DNA of 64,000 nt from Porphyridium purpureum (Eukaryota > Rhodophyta > Bangiophyceae > Porphyridiales > Porphyridiaceae). Of the stretch, positions 9,068 through 18,400 are shown piece after piece. Position 1 is the first letter of the stretch. Every line of letters starts with the position of its first letter. The notes under the pieces were generated by a model. The model was not told the origin of the DNA. It was given only the letters and a program-made list of their open reading frames with translations, and made no database searches. The translations under genes were made by a program, and so were the position numbers. The stretch is taken from contig VRMN01000003.1 of assembly GCA_008690995.1 (NCBI GenBank), forward strand, positions 1,302,001-1,366,000, in the 5' to 3' direction.

Positions 9068-10630
9068 GGTGCCGTCCGGATTTTTCATGTTGCACGTGTA
9101 CGCAAATATCGGATCGAACCCGCTGCTGAGCTGCTAACGCAGCCCATATCTGCCCGCGAATATCGCTTGAATCCAGACCTGCAACTTCGCTTCAAGAGTT
9201 CTGACGAGGAGGAGCTTTCCTGGCTTTACAACCAGGGAGCTTTTATTATTGCAGAACGTGTACCCACCAACGCCGTCATCGTCCCTGCAAAAATGGTTCG
9301 TGTTCTCAAAAATTACCGTACTGCTCACGAGACCACAAAGTCACGTTTGGTCGCACTCGGACATGTGGACGCTCAGAAACGCTCTCTTATTGTCGAGTCT
9401 CCGATGCTGTCGCAGTGGGCACTCAAAGTTATTGTGTCCACCACAGTTCAATTCGGCTGGACAATTCATACTCAGGATGCGAAAAAAGCATACTTGCAAG
9501 CAACGAAATCATTGCAGCGCCCCGTTTATATTGTCTTGCGTAGCGTCTTGTGCAATCTATTCTGCAACGCGGTCAACATTCCGCCCCGTGACATCTTGTA
9601 CCTGCTCGTCGTCAAACCGCTGTACGGCCTATCCGAATCCGGCATGTATTGGTGGTTTTCCGTCCAGCACGCATTATCAACACTGTCGCTTGTTCCGACA
9701 CCAATGGATCCGTGTTTCTTTATTCAAGCTTCAGATGGCCTGGTAGGCGTCCTATCGGACAATATCATTTACGCTGGAACGCGCTCATTTCTCGGCTCCT
9801 TGCAGCAAAAGCTCGCAGAATTTATTATGTCACCAGCTGAAACGCCTCCGCTCGAATACAATGGCGTACGACTTGAGCAGAATTTGCGAATGCACCAAAC
9901 TGAATACCTACAAACGCTGCGCCGCTCCGCATTGGAAGCGCTTACGCCTGAGCAATTTCGTGGACGCATTCGTTGGCTTGGTCAAACTCGCCCAGATTTA
10001 CTACCTCTTTCGCCATCGGCGCTCGATCTAGCGGATACCGCGAAACGTGTTGGCAAATACCTCGCTGAAACCGAACGTTGGTATCTGCCGTACGACCGCC
10101 TTGATGCGGGTTTTCGAGTTCATGCGTACAGTGATGCAAGCTTCGCAACCGATGGCACCCGGTCGCGCCTGGGTTTCTGCATTTTCCTGGTGGACGGTGT
10201 GCACCGTGCTCATCTTCTTCATGCAAGGAGCTATTTATCTCCGCGGGTTGTACGCAGTGTTCTTGCCGCCGAGCTGTATGCCGCGAGTGACTGTTTGGAT
10301 TTCTGTCTAGCCCTGCAGCCCACGCTGTGCTCCGTGCATGTACGTGATGTGCCGATCACTTTATTCACCGACAGCCAAAGCATTTTTGATACGGTGCACA
10401 AGGCCAAGGTTTTCACTGAGAAACGGCTGATGGTTGAAGTCGTGCAGCTGCGAGAGGCGATCGCCACGGGCGAGCTACAAGACCTCGCTCACCTTCGAGC
10501 TTCCTCAAACATCGCAGATAGCCTTGCGAAGTTTGATACTCGCCGTCTAATGTGGCACCAGTACTTCATGACGGGAAAGCTTGACCACGATGTACACATG
10601 GCAACCCAGCGGTATTCTCCGGAACTGTAA
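9068..10630 (+). CDS. Copia reverse transcriptase and RNase H segment of pol (fossil)
   Basis: The frame shows the copia reverse transcriptase landmarks KSRLVALG, VQFGWTIHTQDAKKAYLQA and VVKPLYGLSESGMYWW, then RNase H landmarks: HAYSDASFATDGTRSR, VLAAELYAASD, TLFTDSQSIFDTVHKAK and SSNIADSLAKF near the end. The sequence is well diverged from animal and plant copia. The RNase H part ends at the stop at 10630. It lies directly to the right of the chromovirus insertion. Confidence 0.82.
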   Translation, partial: GAVRIFHVARVRKYRIEPAAELLTQPISAREYRLNPDLQLRFKSSDEEELSWLYNQGAFIIAERVPTNAVIVPAKMVRVLKNYRTAHETTKSRLVALGHVDAQKRSLIVESPMLSQWALKVIVSTTVQFGWTIHTQDAKKAYLQATKSLQRPVYIVLRSVLCNLFCNAVNIPPRDILYLLVVKPLYGLSESGMYWWFSVQHALSTLSLVPTPMDPCFFIQASDGLVGVLSDNIIYAGTRSFLGSLQQKLAEFIMSPAETPPLEYNGVRLEQNLRMHQTEYLQTLRRSALEALTPEQFRGRIRWLGQTRPDLLPLSPSALDLADTAKRVGKYLAETERWYLPYDRLDAGFRVHAYSDASFATDGTRSRLGFCIFLVDGVHRAHLLHARSYLSPRVVRSVLAAELYAASDCLDFCLALQPTLCSVHVRDVPITLFTDSQSIFDTVHKAKVFTEKRLMVEVVQLREAIATGELQDLAHLRASSNIADSLAKFDTRRLMWHQYFMTGKLDHDVHMATQRYSPEL

Positions 10631-10832
10631 TGTTGACCTGCCACCTGCCTGGTCGGTGAAAAGCCTTGAGTTTCATATCACATTCGACCAGTATACTATA
10701 CACATGTGTGCAATAATTTCTCGGCCTACCGCTTCCCAGTCGCGTCCTCGTTTTCGTCGGCACAGCTGCCGCACTGTGTACAATGCGTCACCAGAGCCTC
10801 AAGTCATTCCTGCGCGTTGTCTTTGCGTCAGA
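10631..10832 (+). other. Copia 3' noncoding sequence, left part
   Basis: These 202 bases follow the copia pol stop. No gene is seen. The last five bases, TCAGA (10828-10832), are the left target duplication of the next insertion. Confidence 0.5.
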
Positions 10833-11133
10833 TGTTATCCGTTCGACCCCAGTCACCTAGAACGGTTCGGTTAATCCGAAACCGGTAAGCCGTTAAACCG
10901 GTAGACCGTTTAACCGTTTCTAGAAGCTTCTAGAGGTTCCAGAACCTTCTAGACGCGCGCAGAAATGCCAATGGTTTGCATTGTCATTTCTCTTGGCGCC
11001 TTGCTGTCCCTAGCGGAAGTAAGGGTATAAAAAGGCGACGCGCCTGCCCGGACTAGCCGGTCAGGTCTTGCTCGGAGACAGAAGAGGTAAGAAGAAGAAG
11101 AGAAGCAGAGTAAAAGGCACAGCATTGGTAACA
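10833..11133 (+). repeat. Ty3/gypsy 5' LTR
   Basis: 301 bp, TG...CA. It contains AT-poor dyads of the type AACCGGT, clustered TCTAGA/CTTCTAGA steps near 10915-10955, and a TATA box (TATAAAAA, 11026-11033) that would drive the element's transcript. Confidence 0.92.
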
Positions 11134-11135
11134 TT

Positions 11136-11152
11136 TGGTATCGTCGCTGGTT
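11136..11152 (+). other. Candidate tRNA primer-binding site
   Basis: The sequence begins TGGTATC two bases behind the 5' LTR. It fits the complement of a tRNA 3' end (CCA terminus), and initiator-Met tRNA is the usual primer with such a start. The exact tRNA cannot be named without the host tRNA set. Confidence 0.55.
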
Positions 11153-11667
11153 ACCTGGGGTTGCTCTAAGGTTCTCTTAGAGTTTCTCTGGGGTTGCCTG
11201 GGTGGGAGAGTCTGCGGGTGAGGGGGTTCGAGTAAGTCGATCCGGAGGGTGCGACGGGTGGAAGCGGGTCTCAGTTTTGGCTGTACGATAGGCCTAGGCC
11301 TTGACGGCGGACTCGCTCTCTGCCTTAGCACGTATTAGTAGGCAAGAGCCGTAACGGTCAGCCTTCACTAGGATTCATCCTAGTGTCGCACGACCACCTT
11401 TGCGAAGGTAGGCGCCGAACACCTCCATACAAGATCGCATCTATAATCCCCGCCCCAGTGCAAAGGCCCGGGCCGCTCCCCATCCAGCGCAACAGAGGAA
11501 GATTGCTGTGCGTGTGTGTACGTGAGAGGACCGCTTCGTGTGTCGGTTTGTGTTCGTGAGGGCAATCGAAGCCCGTTCGTGTTGCGCGCAGCTGTTGGAG
11601 AAAGTGAGCATCGGAGGCTTGCTGTTCGTGTTGTTGTCGTCGTTGAGCGTGCTTGTTTCCAGAAAGC

Positions 11668-12474
11668 ATGGAGATTGATTCGGAGACGCTGGGACCACGT
11701 GGCCCGAAGGAGGCCCGTCTGATGAGGTTCGACGGGAAGCGTGACCTTCTGGTTGTCAAGACGTGGTTGTTCCAGGCGAGAAAGAAGATCTTGGGCCGGC
11801 TGTTGGAGAGCATCCACCCGGACGATTTGGAGAAACGTCTGCTTGCGGAGAGGCGTGCTGTGGACCTGGCATCAGACTACTTCGAGGGAGAGGCGCTTCA
11901 TTGGTGGGTTCTAAACTGCGAACGCTACCCGCAGGAGGTCCCCACGACGTGGAATGATTTTGCTGCCCTCGTGAGTGCTCGGTTCACGCCGCTGGATTCG
12001 ATCAGGCGTGCAAGGGACAAGTTGACGCATCTTTCGCAGAAAGGCCCGGCCCATGCGTATGTGGCGGCTTTTCAGGACGCGGCACTTGTGATTCCGGACT
12101 TGTCGGACGCAGAAATGATGGACCGCTTTGTGAGGGGTCTGAAGCCCGAGGTCCGCTTGGAAGTGTACAAGCGAGGAGTGAGTACGTTCGCGGAGGCTGC
12201 GCAGGTGGCGGTGGTCGTGGACGACGCCATTCATGCGACCCGCGGCGTGCGTGATTCAAGTGTGAGGACGCCATTTTTCGGTCGTGCAGCGCAGGAAGGA
12301 CCTGTCCCTATGGAGCTCGGGAACGTGCAGGGTCAGAGGCGTGTTCGAAGCGAGCTCAAATGCTGGAATTGTGGAAAGCCGGGACACATCGCCAGGAAGT
12401 GTCCCGAGGCAAGGAAGACTATTCAGCAGCTGGAGGGAGACTCGCTGGAGTCAAAAAACGAGGAGCTCGAGTAA
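11668..12474 (+). CDS. Ty3/gypsy gag
   Basis: A 268-residue frame from ATG 11668 (MEIDSETLGPRGPKEARL). The region DYFEGEALHWWV to WNDFAALVSARFTPLDS, with LSQKGPAHAYVAAFQD, is the retrotransposon gag (Retrotrans_gag) core. A CCHC zinc knuckle, CWNCGKPGHIARKCPEA, lies near residues 233-249. The end overlaps the start of pol by about 115 bases in another frame. Confidence 0.88.
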   Translation: MEIDSETLGPRGPKEARLMRFDGKRDLLVVKTWLFQARKKILGRLLESIHPDDLEKRLLAERRAVDLASDYFEGEALHWWVLNCERYPQEVPTTWNDFAALVSARFTPLDSIRRARDKLTHLSQKGPAHAYVAAFQDAALVIPDLSDAEMMDRFVRGLKPEVRLEVYKRGVSTFAEAAQVAVVVDDAIHATRGVRDSSVRTPFFGRAAQEGPVPMELGNVQGQRRVRSELKCWNCGKPGHIARKCPEARKTIQQLEGDSLESKNEELE

Positions 12475-15400
12475 AAAGGTTCCTCGGACAGTCAGAGGGA
12501 AAGGAGGCTCGCAGACGTTACGAGACCTCTAGGGGCGGCAATGGAGACCGCTGTGGTGGCCTTGGTAAGCCAAGGTCTGGCTGTCCGACGCCTTGTGGGC
12601 GAAACTCGAGCGCAAATCAGCCCGTGATCAAGGAACTTGGAGGAATGGGAGCTGCCATGCTTCTTCGAGTTCGAGGAAAAGTGCACAAGTCCGACGGAGA
12701 GGCCACGTTTTTGATTGACAGTGGCGCGACGGACAACTTTATGAGCGTGGACTTTGTGCAGAAATCCGACGGCCTGAAGCGGAAGGCGTCGTGGAAGAGA
12801 GATCATGTGACCCTGGCAGACGGGTCTGTATTGGAGATAGCCGGAGAAGTCTCCAATGTCAAGTTTACACTGAGCGATGGGTACTCGGGAGCCGCTAACT
12901 TTGCCATTTGCCGGATTGCGGGACAAGACGCAATCTTGGGCATGGAGTGGCTGAAGCGGGAGAACCCAGTGATTGATTGGCAGTCTGGCATGTTGGCCTA
13001 CGGAGAGAAGAAGGCCTGGAGCATGACGCAGATGCTGGTGCCACGGAAAGAGCTCCGTCGGCTGTTGAAGAGTCAGGAGGTAGAAGAGTGCTACCTCGGC
13101 GTGCTGAAAGGAAGGAAGGAGCCCTGTTCAGTGGAGCGCAAAGAAGCTGACTCTGTGAGAAAGATGCTCAAGGATTTCGAAAATCTGTTCGAGGAGCCAC
13201 GTGGGCTGCCTGAGAGCCGAACAGTGGAGCATGTGATTAGACTGAAAGATGAAAAGCCTGTGAGAGTGGGCAGGGTCTACCGACTGAGCCCTGCGGAGTT
13301 GAAAGTCCTCCGAGAGACTTTGGATGATTTGCTGGACAAAGGATTCGTCCAGCCGAGTCAGAGCCCGTTTGGAGCACCCGTGCTGTTCGTGAAGAAGAAA
13401 GACGGCAGCATGAGGATGTGTGTCGATTATCGGGCGTTGAACGACGCAACTGTGAAGGACCGGTATCCGTTGCCAAACATGGATGAGTTGCTGGATCGAC
13501 TGGGCGCAGCTCACTGTTTTTCAAAGTTGGATTTGGCATCGGGATACCACCAGTTGCGTGTTCGGGGAGAGGACGTGCCGAAGACCGCGTTCCAGACCAG
13601 GTACGGACAGTTCGAGTTCCGTGTGATGCCGTTTGGTCTTTGCAACGCGCCGGCAGCTTTTCAGAGGGCCATGAACGAGCTGTTTGTAGATCTGCTGGAC
13701 AAGACCGTCATTGTCTACTTGGACGATATTTTGGTCTTTACCAAGGATCGGCAGTCGCACGGCGAGGTCCTGAAGGAAGTGTTGTCGCGCTTGCAAAAGG
13801 CGGGGTATCGTTTGAAGCGCAAGAAGTGCAGCTTCTTCGTTTCTGAAGTCGAATACCTGGGGAACATTGTCGGCAACGGTTGCGTGAAGATGGATCCACG
13901 GAAGGTGGAAGCTTTGAAAGATTGGCCAGTGCCAAAGACGGTGACGGAGTTGAGATCCTTTTTGGGAATGACAAACTGGTTTCGCAGGTTTGTCAAAGGA
14001 TACTCTACCGTCGTGGCGCCGCTGACTTCGCTGTTGCAGAACGCAAAGTCGAAGAAGCAGCTGATCGAACTGGGAGATGAAGGCAAGTCGGCCTTCAAGA
14101 AGATTGTCGGGATGTTGACGGAAGCGCCGGTGTTGGCCTTGCCAGACCCTGAAAAGCCATTTGAGGTGTACACGGACCGCTCCGAAGTCGCGGTGGGGGG
14201 ATGGCTGGCACAGGAAGGCAGACCGGTCGCGTTTACGTCGAGGAAGCTGCTGGACCGAGAGACCAGGTACAGCAGCTATGAAGGTGAGCTCATGGCCGTC
14301 ATTCACTGTCTGCGAGAGTTTCGACCTTATCTGTACGGGGCAAAGTTTGTGCTTCACACAGATCATGAGGCGTTGAAACATTTGATGACGCAGAAGGAGC
14401 TGAATGGCCGGCAAGCACGGTGGTTGGACTTTTTGGCCGAGTTTGATATCACAATCGACTATGTGAAGGGAAAGTCGAACGTGGTAGCCGATGCTTTGTC
14501 GAGGAAGCCGGAGTTGCACGCGCTAGAGTACCAAGTTCGGTGTGATGAATTTGGTACGGGTTTCCAGGCATTCGTGGGTTCGTACTCGAGTGACCCAGAC
14601 TTTGGTACTTTGATGGGAGATTTACCGACCCACCAAGGTTTTCGAACCGAAACTGGGCTCTTGTACTTGAGGAATCGCGTTTGCGTGCCGAGGAAGTTCA
14701 GAGAGCGTGTCATGCAGCTCCACCACGATATCCCGACAGCAGGGCACCGTGGAGCGGACACAACTTATGCATCTTTGATAACTCGCTTCTACTGGCCAAA
14801 GATGAAGCGAGACGTGAGCCGTTTTGTGAAGACTTGTCACGAGTGCCAAGTGACAAAGTCAGAGAATCGGTCGTTTGGAAAGCTGAAGCCCTTGTCGATC
14901 CCAGAAGGACCTTGGGTCGACATTTCGATGGACTTTGTGACAGAGCTGCCTCGGAGCGAAGGCAGCTGTGATGCAATCATGACTGTGGTGGATCGCTTTT
15001 CGAAGATGGCGCTGTTCATCCCGACGCGCAAGGACTTGACAGCAAAGCGTTGTGCTGACTTGTTTGTGAAGCACGTCGTGAGCCGCTTCGGATACCCCAA
15101 GTCAATTGTGTCGGACCGAGATCCGCTGTTTACGTCCACGTTTTGGCAGCAGCTGAGCAAGCGGGTGGGCATGAAGTTGGCTATGTCTACCGCCAACCAC
15201 CCGCAGACAGATGGCCAAACTGAGCGAGTGAACCGCGTGATTCGGGAAATGCTCAAGCTGATGGCGACGAATAGTGGCTGGGTGCGAGACTTGCCGTTGT
15301 ACGAGTTTGCGTACAACTCTGCACCAAGCAGTGCCACTGGATTCGCGCCGTTCAAAGTGGTGTATGGAAGGGATCCTTGGTTTCCACCGAGCGAAGGGTG

Positions 15401-15851
15401 GAGGCCTGCGCGTGACGGACAAACGAAGGACATGGCGGAGCACTGGTTTCGCCTGTGCAAAGTCCATGAAGAAGTCCGCGACAATTTGATCGAAGCCCAG
15501 GGGAGAATGCAGAAGTTCTTCGATCGACGCAAGGATGCCCGGGAGTTTCAAGTTGGTGATCAAGTGTTGATCACGGCGCCGCAATTGCGGCCGAACAAGA
15601 GTGATTTGGCGGCACCAAAGTTTCTTGGTCCGGTGCCTGTCATTGAGAAGGTAAGCTCGCATGCTTACCGAGTGATTTTGCCCGAGGGTGTGGCTTGTCA
15701 TGATGTTTTTCCGATCCAACATCTGAAGCCATACTATGGACGCGAAGACTACATGGCAGGGGAAAATGATGAAGAAGTACCCGACGACCTGCCAGCGTCC
15801 GATTCTGAGCCAGACTTGTTGAAAATTATCGAAGAGTCTGACTCTGAATGA
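12360..15851 (+). CDS. Ty3/gypsy pol polyprotein (PR-RT-RH-INT)
   Basis: An open frame of about 1,163 codons overlapping the gag end in the -1 frame. Domains in order: aspartic protease (ATFLIDSGATDNFMS), reverse transcriptase (MRMCVDYRALNDATVKDRYP, FSKLDLASGYHQL, IVYLDDILVFT), RNase H (from VYTDRSEVAVGGW), integrase zinc-binding part (LHHDIPTAGHRG ... CHECQVTK), integrase core (WVDISMDFVTELPRS ... VSDRDPLFTSTFW ... HPQTDGQTERVNR) and the GPY/F-type C-terminus (FLGPVPVIEKV). No chromodomain is evident, unlike the element at 708-9063. The true N-terminus is set by frameshifting and protease cleavage, so the given start is nominal. Confidence 0.9.
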   Translation: MLELWKAGTHRQEVSRGKEDYSAAGGRLAGVKKRGARVKRFLGQSEGKEARRRYETSRGGNGDRCGGLGKPRSGCPTPCGRNSSANQPVIKELGGMGAAMLLRVRGKVHKSDGEATFLIDSGATDNFMSVDFVQKSDGLKRKASWKRDHVTLADGSVLEIAGEVSNVKFTLSDGYSGAANFAICRIAGQDAILGMEWLKRENPVIDWQSGMLAYGEKKAWSMTQMLVPRKELRRLLKSQEVEECYLGVLKGRKEPCSVERKEADSVRKMLKDFENLFEEPRGLPESRTVEHVIRLKDEKPVRVGRVYRLSPAELKVLRETLDDLLDKGFVQPSQSPFGAPVLFVKKKDGSMRMCVDYRALNDATVKDRYPLPNMDELLDRLGAAHCFSKLDLASGYHQLRVRGEDVPKTAFQTRYGQFEFRVMPFGLCNAPAAFQRAMNELFVDLLDKTVIVYLDDILVFTKDRQSHGEVLKEVLSRLQKAGYRLKRKKCSFFVSEVEYLGNIVGNGCVKMDPRKVEALKDWPVPKTVTELRSFLGMTNWFRRFVKGYSTVVAPLTSLLQNAKSKKQLIELGDEGKSAFKKIVGMLTEAPVLALPDPEKPFEVYTDRSEVAVGGWLAQEGRPVAFTSRKLLDRETRYSSYEGELMAVIHCLREFRPYLYGAKFVLHTDHEALKHLMTQKELNGRQARWLDFLAEFDITIDYVKGKSNVVADALSRKPELHALEYQVRCDEFGTGFQAFVGSYSSDPDFGTLMGDLPTHQGFRTETGLLYLRNRVCVPRKFRERVMQLHHDIPTAGHRGADTTYASLITRFYWPKMKRDVSRFVKTCHECQVTKSENRSFGKLKPLSIPEGPWVDISMDFVTELPRSEGSCDAIMTVVDRFSKMALFIPTRKDLTAKRCADLFVKHVVSRFGYPKSIVSDRDPLFTSTFWQQLSKRVGMKLAMSTANHPQTDGQTERVNRVIREMLKLMATNSGWVRDLPLYEFAYNSAPSSATGFAPFKVVYGRDPWFPPSEGWRPARDGQTKDMAEHWFRLCKVHEEVRDNLIEAQGRMQKFFDRRKDAREFQVGDQVLITAPQLRPNKSDLAAPKFLGPVPVIEKVSSHAYRVILPEGVACHDVFPIQHLKPYYGREDYMAGENDEEVPDDLPASDSEPDLLKIIEESDSE

Positions 15852-15956
15852 CTTGGGAATTGTGAGAAGTTTGCTAGGCAGAGGTTTTCTCCCGGAGCGC
15901 GGGTTCCTCGAGCCAAGAATGCAACTTAGTTTGAAGTCTCGCCGAGACGTCGAGCC

Positions 15957-15970
15957 AAGAGGGGGGGAGA
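15957..15970 (+). other. Polypurine tract
   Basis: AAGAGGGGGGGAGA lies directly before the 3' LTR. This is the expected place for plus-strand priming. Confidence 0.75.
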
Positions 15971-16271
15971 TGTTATCCGTTCGACCCCAGTCACCTAGAA
16001 CGGTTCGGTTAATCCGAAACCGGTAAGCCGTTAAACCGGTAGACCGTTTAACCGTTTCTAGAAGCTTCTAGAGGTTCCAGAAACTTCTAGACGCGCGCAG
16101 AAATGCCAATGGTTTGCATTGTCATTTCTCTTGGCGCCTTGCTGTCCCTAGCGGAAGTAAGGGTATAAAAAGGCGACGCGCCTGCCCGGACTAGCCGGTC
16201 AGGTCTTGCTCGGAGACAGAAGAGGTAAGAAGAAGAAGAGAAGCAGAGTAAAAGGCACAGCATTGGTAACA
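15971..16271 (+). repeat. Ty3/gypsy 3' LTR
   Basis: Matches 10833-11133 with one base difference as read. TATA box at 16164-16171. It is followed by the right target duplication TCAGA (16272-16276). Confidence 0.92.
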
Positions 16272-16276
16272 TCAGA

Positions 16277-16698
16277 GCTCGATGCAAAATTTACAAGGCC
16301 ATTCAAGTTCAGCAAGTTCCTTCGCTCAGTGTGGCGAATTATTGCGCGCCATCGATCATTCAAGCTATCAACAACATATTGGTGCTCCCACAAGCTTGCG
16401 CCTGACTCGTTTTCTCTCGTCATTTCATCTGCCAAGTCTCGACATGTCGTTTTGCCCGTTTCGGTACCGTACAATGTCCAAATGCCGCCCATTTTTCGCG
16501 AGGGCGCCGGTCAATCGTTTTTTTTACAATCTCCAGTCCGCATTTCGCACGCTGTTTTTCGTGCTCCGTGCCTGTTTGAATGTCCCGTCGACTTCCTCCT
16601 CTTCGCTCGCGCACGTGTTTTCACACTCGCTGTGTGATTCAGCATTGCATTCTGGAATATGTCATTCGTGTGCCATCCCAGAAAGAAAAATAAGGGAA
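16277..16698 (+). other. Copia 3' noncoding sequence, right part
   Basis: About 420 bases continue the copia tail behind the gypsy insertion. Only short open frames without recognisable domains occur. The end, 16680-16698, is purine-rich (AGAAAGAAAAATAAGGGA) and could be the copia polypurine tract. Confidence 0.4.
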
Positions 16699-16936
16699 TG
16701 TCAATTATTCGTGTGAATAATTGACCAAGTACAGGTGTAGCTGTACCAAGTTACTTTGAGGGTTACCCGAACCCTCAATTTCTTGACCAGCGTATAAATA
16801 CGCGGCGAGCGGCGGCGGGAAAGTAGCACTAGAACAAAAATAAAGGTTAAGGGTGTATGGAAAAAGAACAAACCTTCCGCCCCGTGGGATAGCCTGACGG
16901 GGGATAGAGATGAACGACAGTTTGAGCTCTGGCACA
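16699..16936 (+). repeat. Putative copia 3' LTR
   Basis: It starts TG right after a purine tract and opens with an 11-bp inverted repeat (16700-16710 with 16715-16725, 4-base loop). It carries a TATA-like box (GTATAAATA near 16792), and a CA lies at 16935-16936. The partner LTR is outside the window, so both ends are tentative. Confidence 0.35.
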
Positions 16937-17668
16937 ATCAAGTCTTGCTAGCTTTCGGTCGAGTGTCAAAAGACAGATTATTCACCACACGATGGAAGGC
17001 ATATTGCTGGTGCATTGCGCTCCGGACTGTGGTCCATCATGCAATAGTTTTTCCTTCGCAGGAGCAGATCCTCGGCTACCGGTCACGCCTTTTGAAAAGC
17101 TCGCTCAAACTTTCACTATTCGTGATCCCTTCCACAACGGCCGGCGCGAGCTTCGACGGGTTGGTGGAAGTGTACTTGAGACTGTAGGCATCAGGACCTG
17201 CTGAGAAGCGGCGAATTGCGCCACCGGGGTGGTTTATCTTACGCGATATTCCCTGCAGAGCGTCGCATGCTGGCTTGAAGGCCAAAATGGCTCTTTTTCC
17301 GCGCTCTGAGAGTCCGCATTTGCGTCGCATGGTACCTGAGCGATTGTGTCGCACATGAGCGCACACGAAGATCAAAATTTGTGCCGCCTGTCCGCGCGCA
17401 GCCTTGGATTGTCGCTGATATAGTTCCCGGTCCTATCCTTTTTGTGCGCGCTTTTCACTGTACCTCCAGTGGAGAACACCGCCTTATATAGTAAAACGAT
17501 CGAATTTATTATAAAGTCCAGAAAAACTTGGGGGGGTCCTATCCTATTTGTCCGCACTTTACCTGCTGTACTCTGACTCTCTATTAAAAGCACGACAGCG
17601 TTGAAGAGCAGTGGGCTTAGAATAAAATACCCCCACTCAAATATGCATTTTCATATACTAAATTGGGC
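16937..17668. other. Intergenic region between the mobile-element nest and host DNA
   Basis: No gene is recognised. A degenerate direct repeat GGTCCTATCCT.TTTGT.CGC occurs at 17429 and 17535. The motif CTGTACCTCCAGT (17458-17470) recurs at 44838-44850 and, with one change, at 61574-61586. An AT-rich stretch with TATATAGTAAAA follows near 17485. Confidence 0.4.
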
Positions 17669-18400
17669 TCACACGAGAAGTTGCCTGTCCTGGTAGTGTA
17701 CAGTGACAACACCGAGCACGACTTTCGGTGTGCGGATGGAGAGACGGAACGTGGGAGCATGTGAGCGTGCCAAGGAAAGACCACGCCGCTTGTCAGTGCG
17801 AAGAGGAGCGACCGCATTTGCCAGTGGTGTTGCCGGAACCGCCCATGCTGCGATGCTCCCTGTGACATTGTCTGCAGACTCATGGCTTGCTGCGGAAAAT
17901 GGCGTCCCCGAGTCGTGGTAGTGGTCGACTGGTGCACGACGGCTAGGTCGATTTTTGCTGGCACCGCGACGACCACGTGCGGCCATGAGCTGCACCGGTA
18001 GATGTGCTTCGATGACGATAGCCTTCTGGTGTGACAATCTACGGCGCAGGAAGTCACCTTGGCGTCGACGCTCCGCCGCGCCGCTCGCATGTGCCAGCTC
18101 GTTTGTCACGAACGTGCGACCTGGACGGGCGCTGAATTGCGGGAAATCAGCAGAGTGCGCAGAAATATCCGTTTCAACTGTTTCAGCATTGATCGCAAGA
18201 AACGGCTTAAAGCGCAATGTCTGGGCAGCGCCTTTCTGGATCGTGGCGGAGGGTACTTTGAGGGCACGAGTAAAAAGATTGAGTTGGCATGCGCGCGACC
18301 ATGAGGGCACCGTCGTCGCTGCGACTTTCCGGCCGAGGAGTCTGCCCGCCGGTTTTGTTTTCTGAGATCCAAAGAGAGTAAACGGTGGGATCGTTCGCAT
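17669..18400 (-). CDS. Hypothetical protein, doubtful (243 aa)
   Basis: An open frame from ATG 18400 to a stop at 17669. I recognise no family. The predicted protein is basic (many Arg/Lys), has no clear signal peptide or membrane segment, and ends in the hydrophobic stretch PKVVLGVVTVHYQDRQLLV. An overlapping open frame on the other strand (17955-18365) makes it less certain which strand, if any, codes. It sits between the transposon nest and XPO1 and could be an orphan gene, a worn mobile-element piece or chance. Its length without a stop is the only support. Confidence 0.25.
   Translation of the reverse strand: MRTIPPFTLFGSQKTKPAGRLLGRKVAATTVPSWSRACQLNLFTRALKVPSATIQKGAAQTLRFKPFLAINAETVETDISAHSADFPQFSARPGRTFVTNELAHASGAAERRRQGDFLRRRLSHQKAIVIEAHLPVQLMAARGRRGASKNRPSRRAPVDHYHDSGTPFSAASHESADNVTGSIAAWAVPATPLANAVAPLRTDKRRGLSLARSHAPTFRLSIRTPKVVLGVVTVHYQDRQLLV

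Larger units (their letters stand above)
10833..16271 (+). mobile_element. Ty3/gypsy LTR retrotransposon, complete-looking, young
   Basis: Two 301-bp LTRs (10833-11133 and 15971-16271) begin TG, end CA and differ by a single base as read. They are flanked by the 5-bp duplication TCAGA (10828-10832 and 16272-16276). A candidate primer-binding site beginning TGGTATC starts at 11136, two bases after the LTR. A G-rich polypurine tract lies at about 15957-15970, directly before the right LTR. Gag is at 11668-12474 and pol at 12360-15851. Gag and pol overlap in different frames, as in family members that use -1 frameshifting. The element looks whole, and near-identical LTRs indicate very recent insertion. 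Confidence 0.92.
1..16936 (+). mobile_element. Ty1/copia retrotransposon, partial, interrupted by two younger LTR elements
   Basis: This is the outermost and oldest element of the nest. Its 5' part lies before the window. The integrase core is at 3-707 and the reverse transcriptase/RNase H part at 9068-10630, both on the + strand. A chromovirus is inserted within pol (708-9063) and a second Ty3/gypsy element behind pol (10833-16271). The domain order integrase before reverse transcriptase is diagnostic for copia. The right end is tentative: a purine-rich tract at 16680-16698 is followed by a TG start at 16699 and a TATA-like box near 16792, as a 3' LTR would have. The element is a fossil with at least one large interruption of pol. 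Its 5' LTR is outside the window, so age by LTR comparison is not possible here. Confidence 0.75.

Noticed and set aside
13521-14519. Open frame of 332 codons on the - strand
   Set aside because: Antisense of the Ty3/gypsy reverse transcriptase/RNase H region; no recognisable protein.
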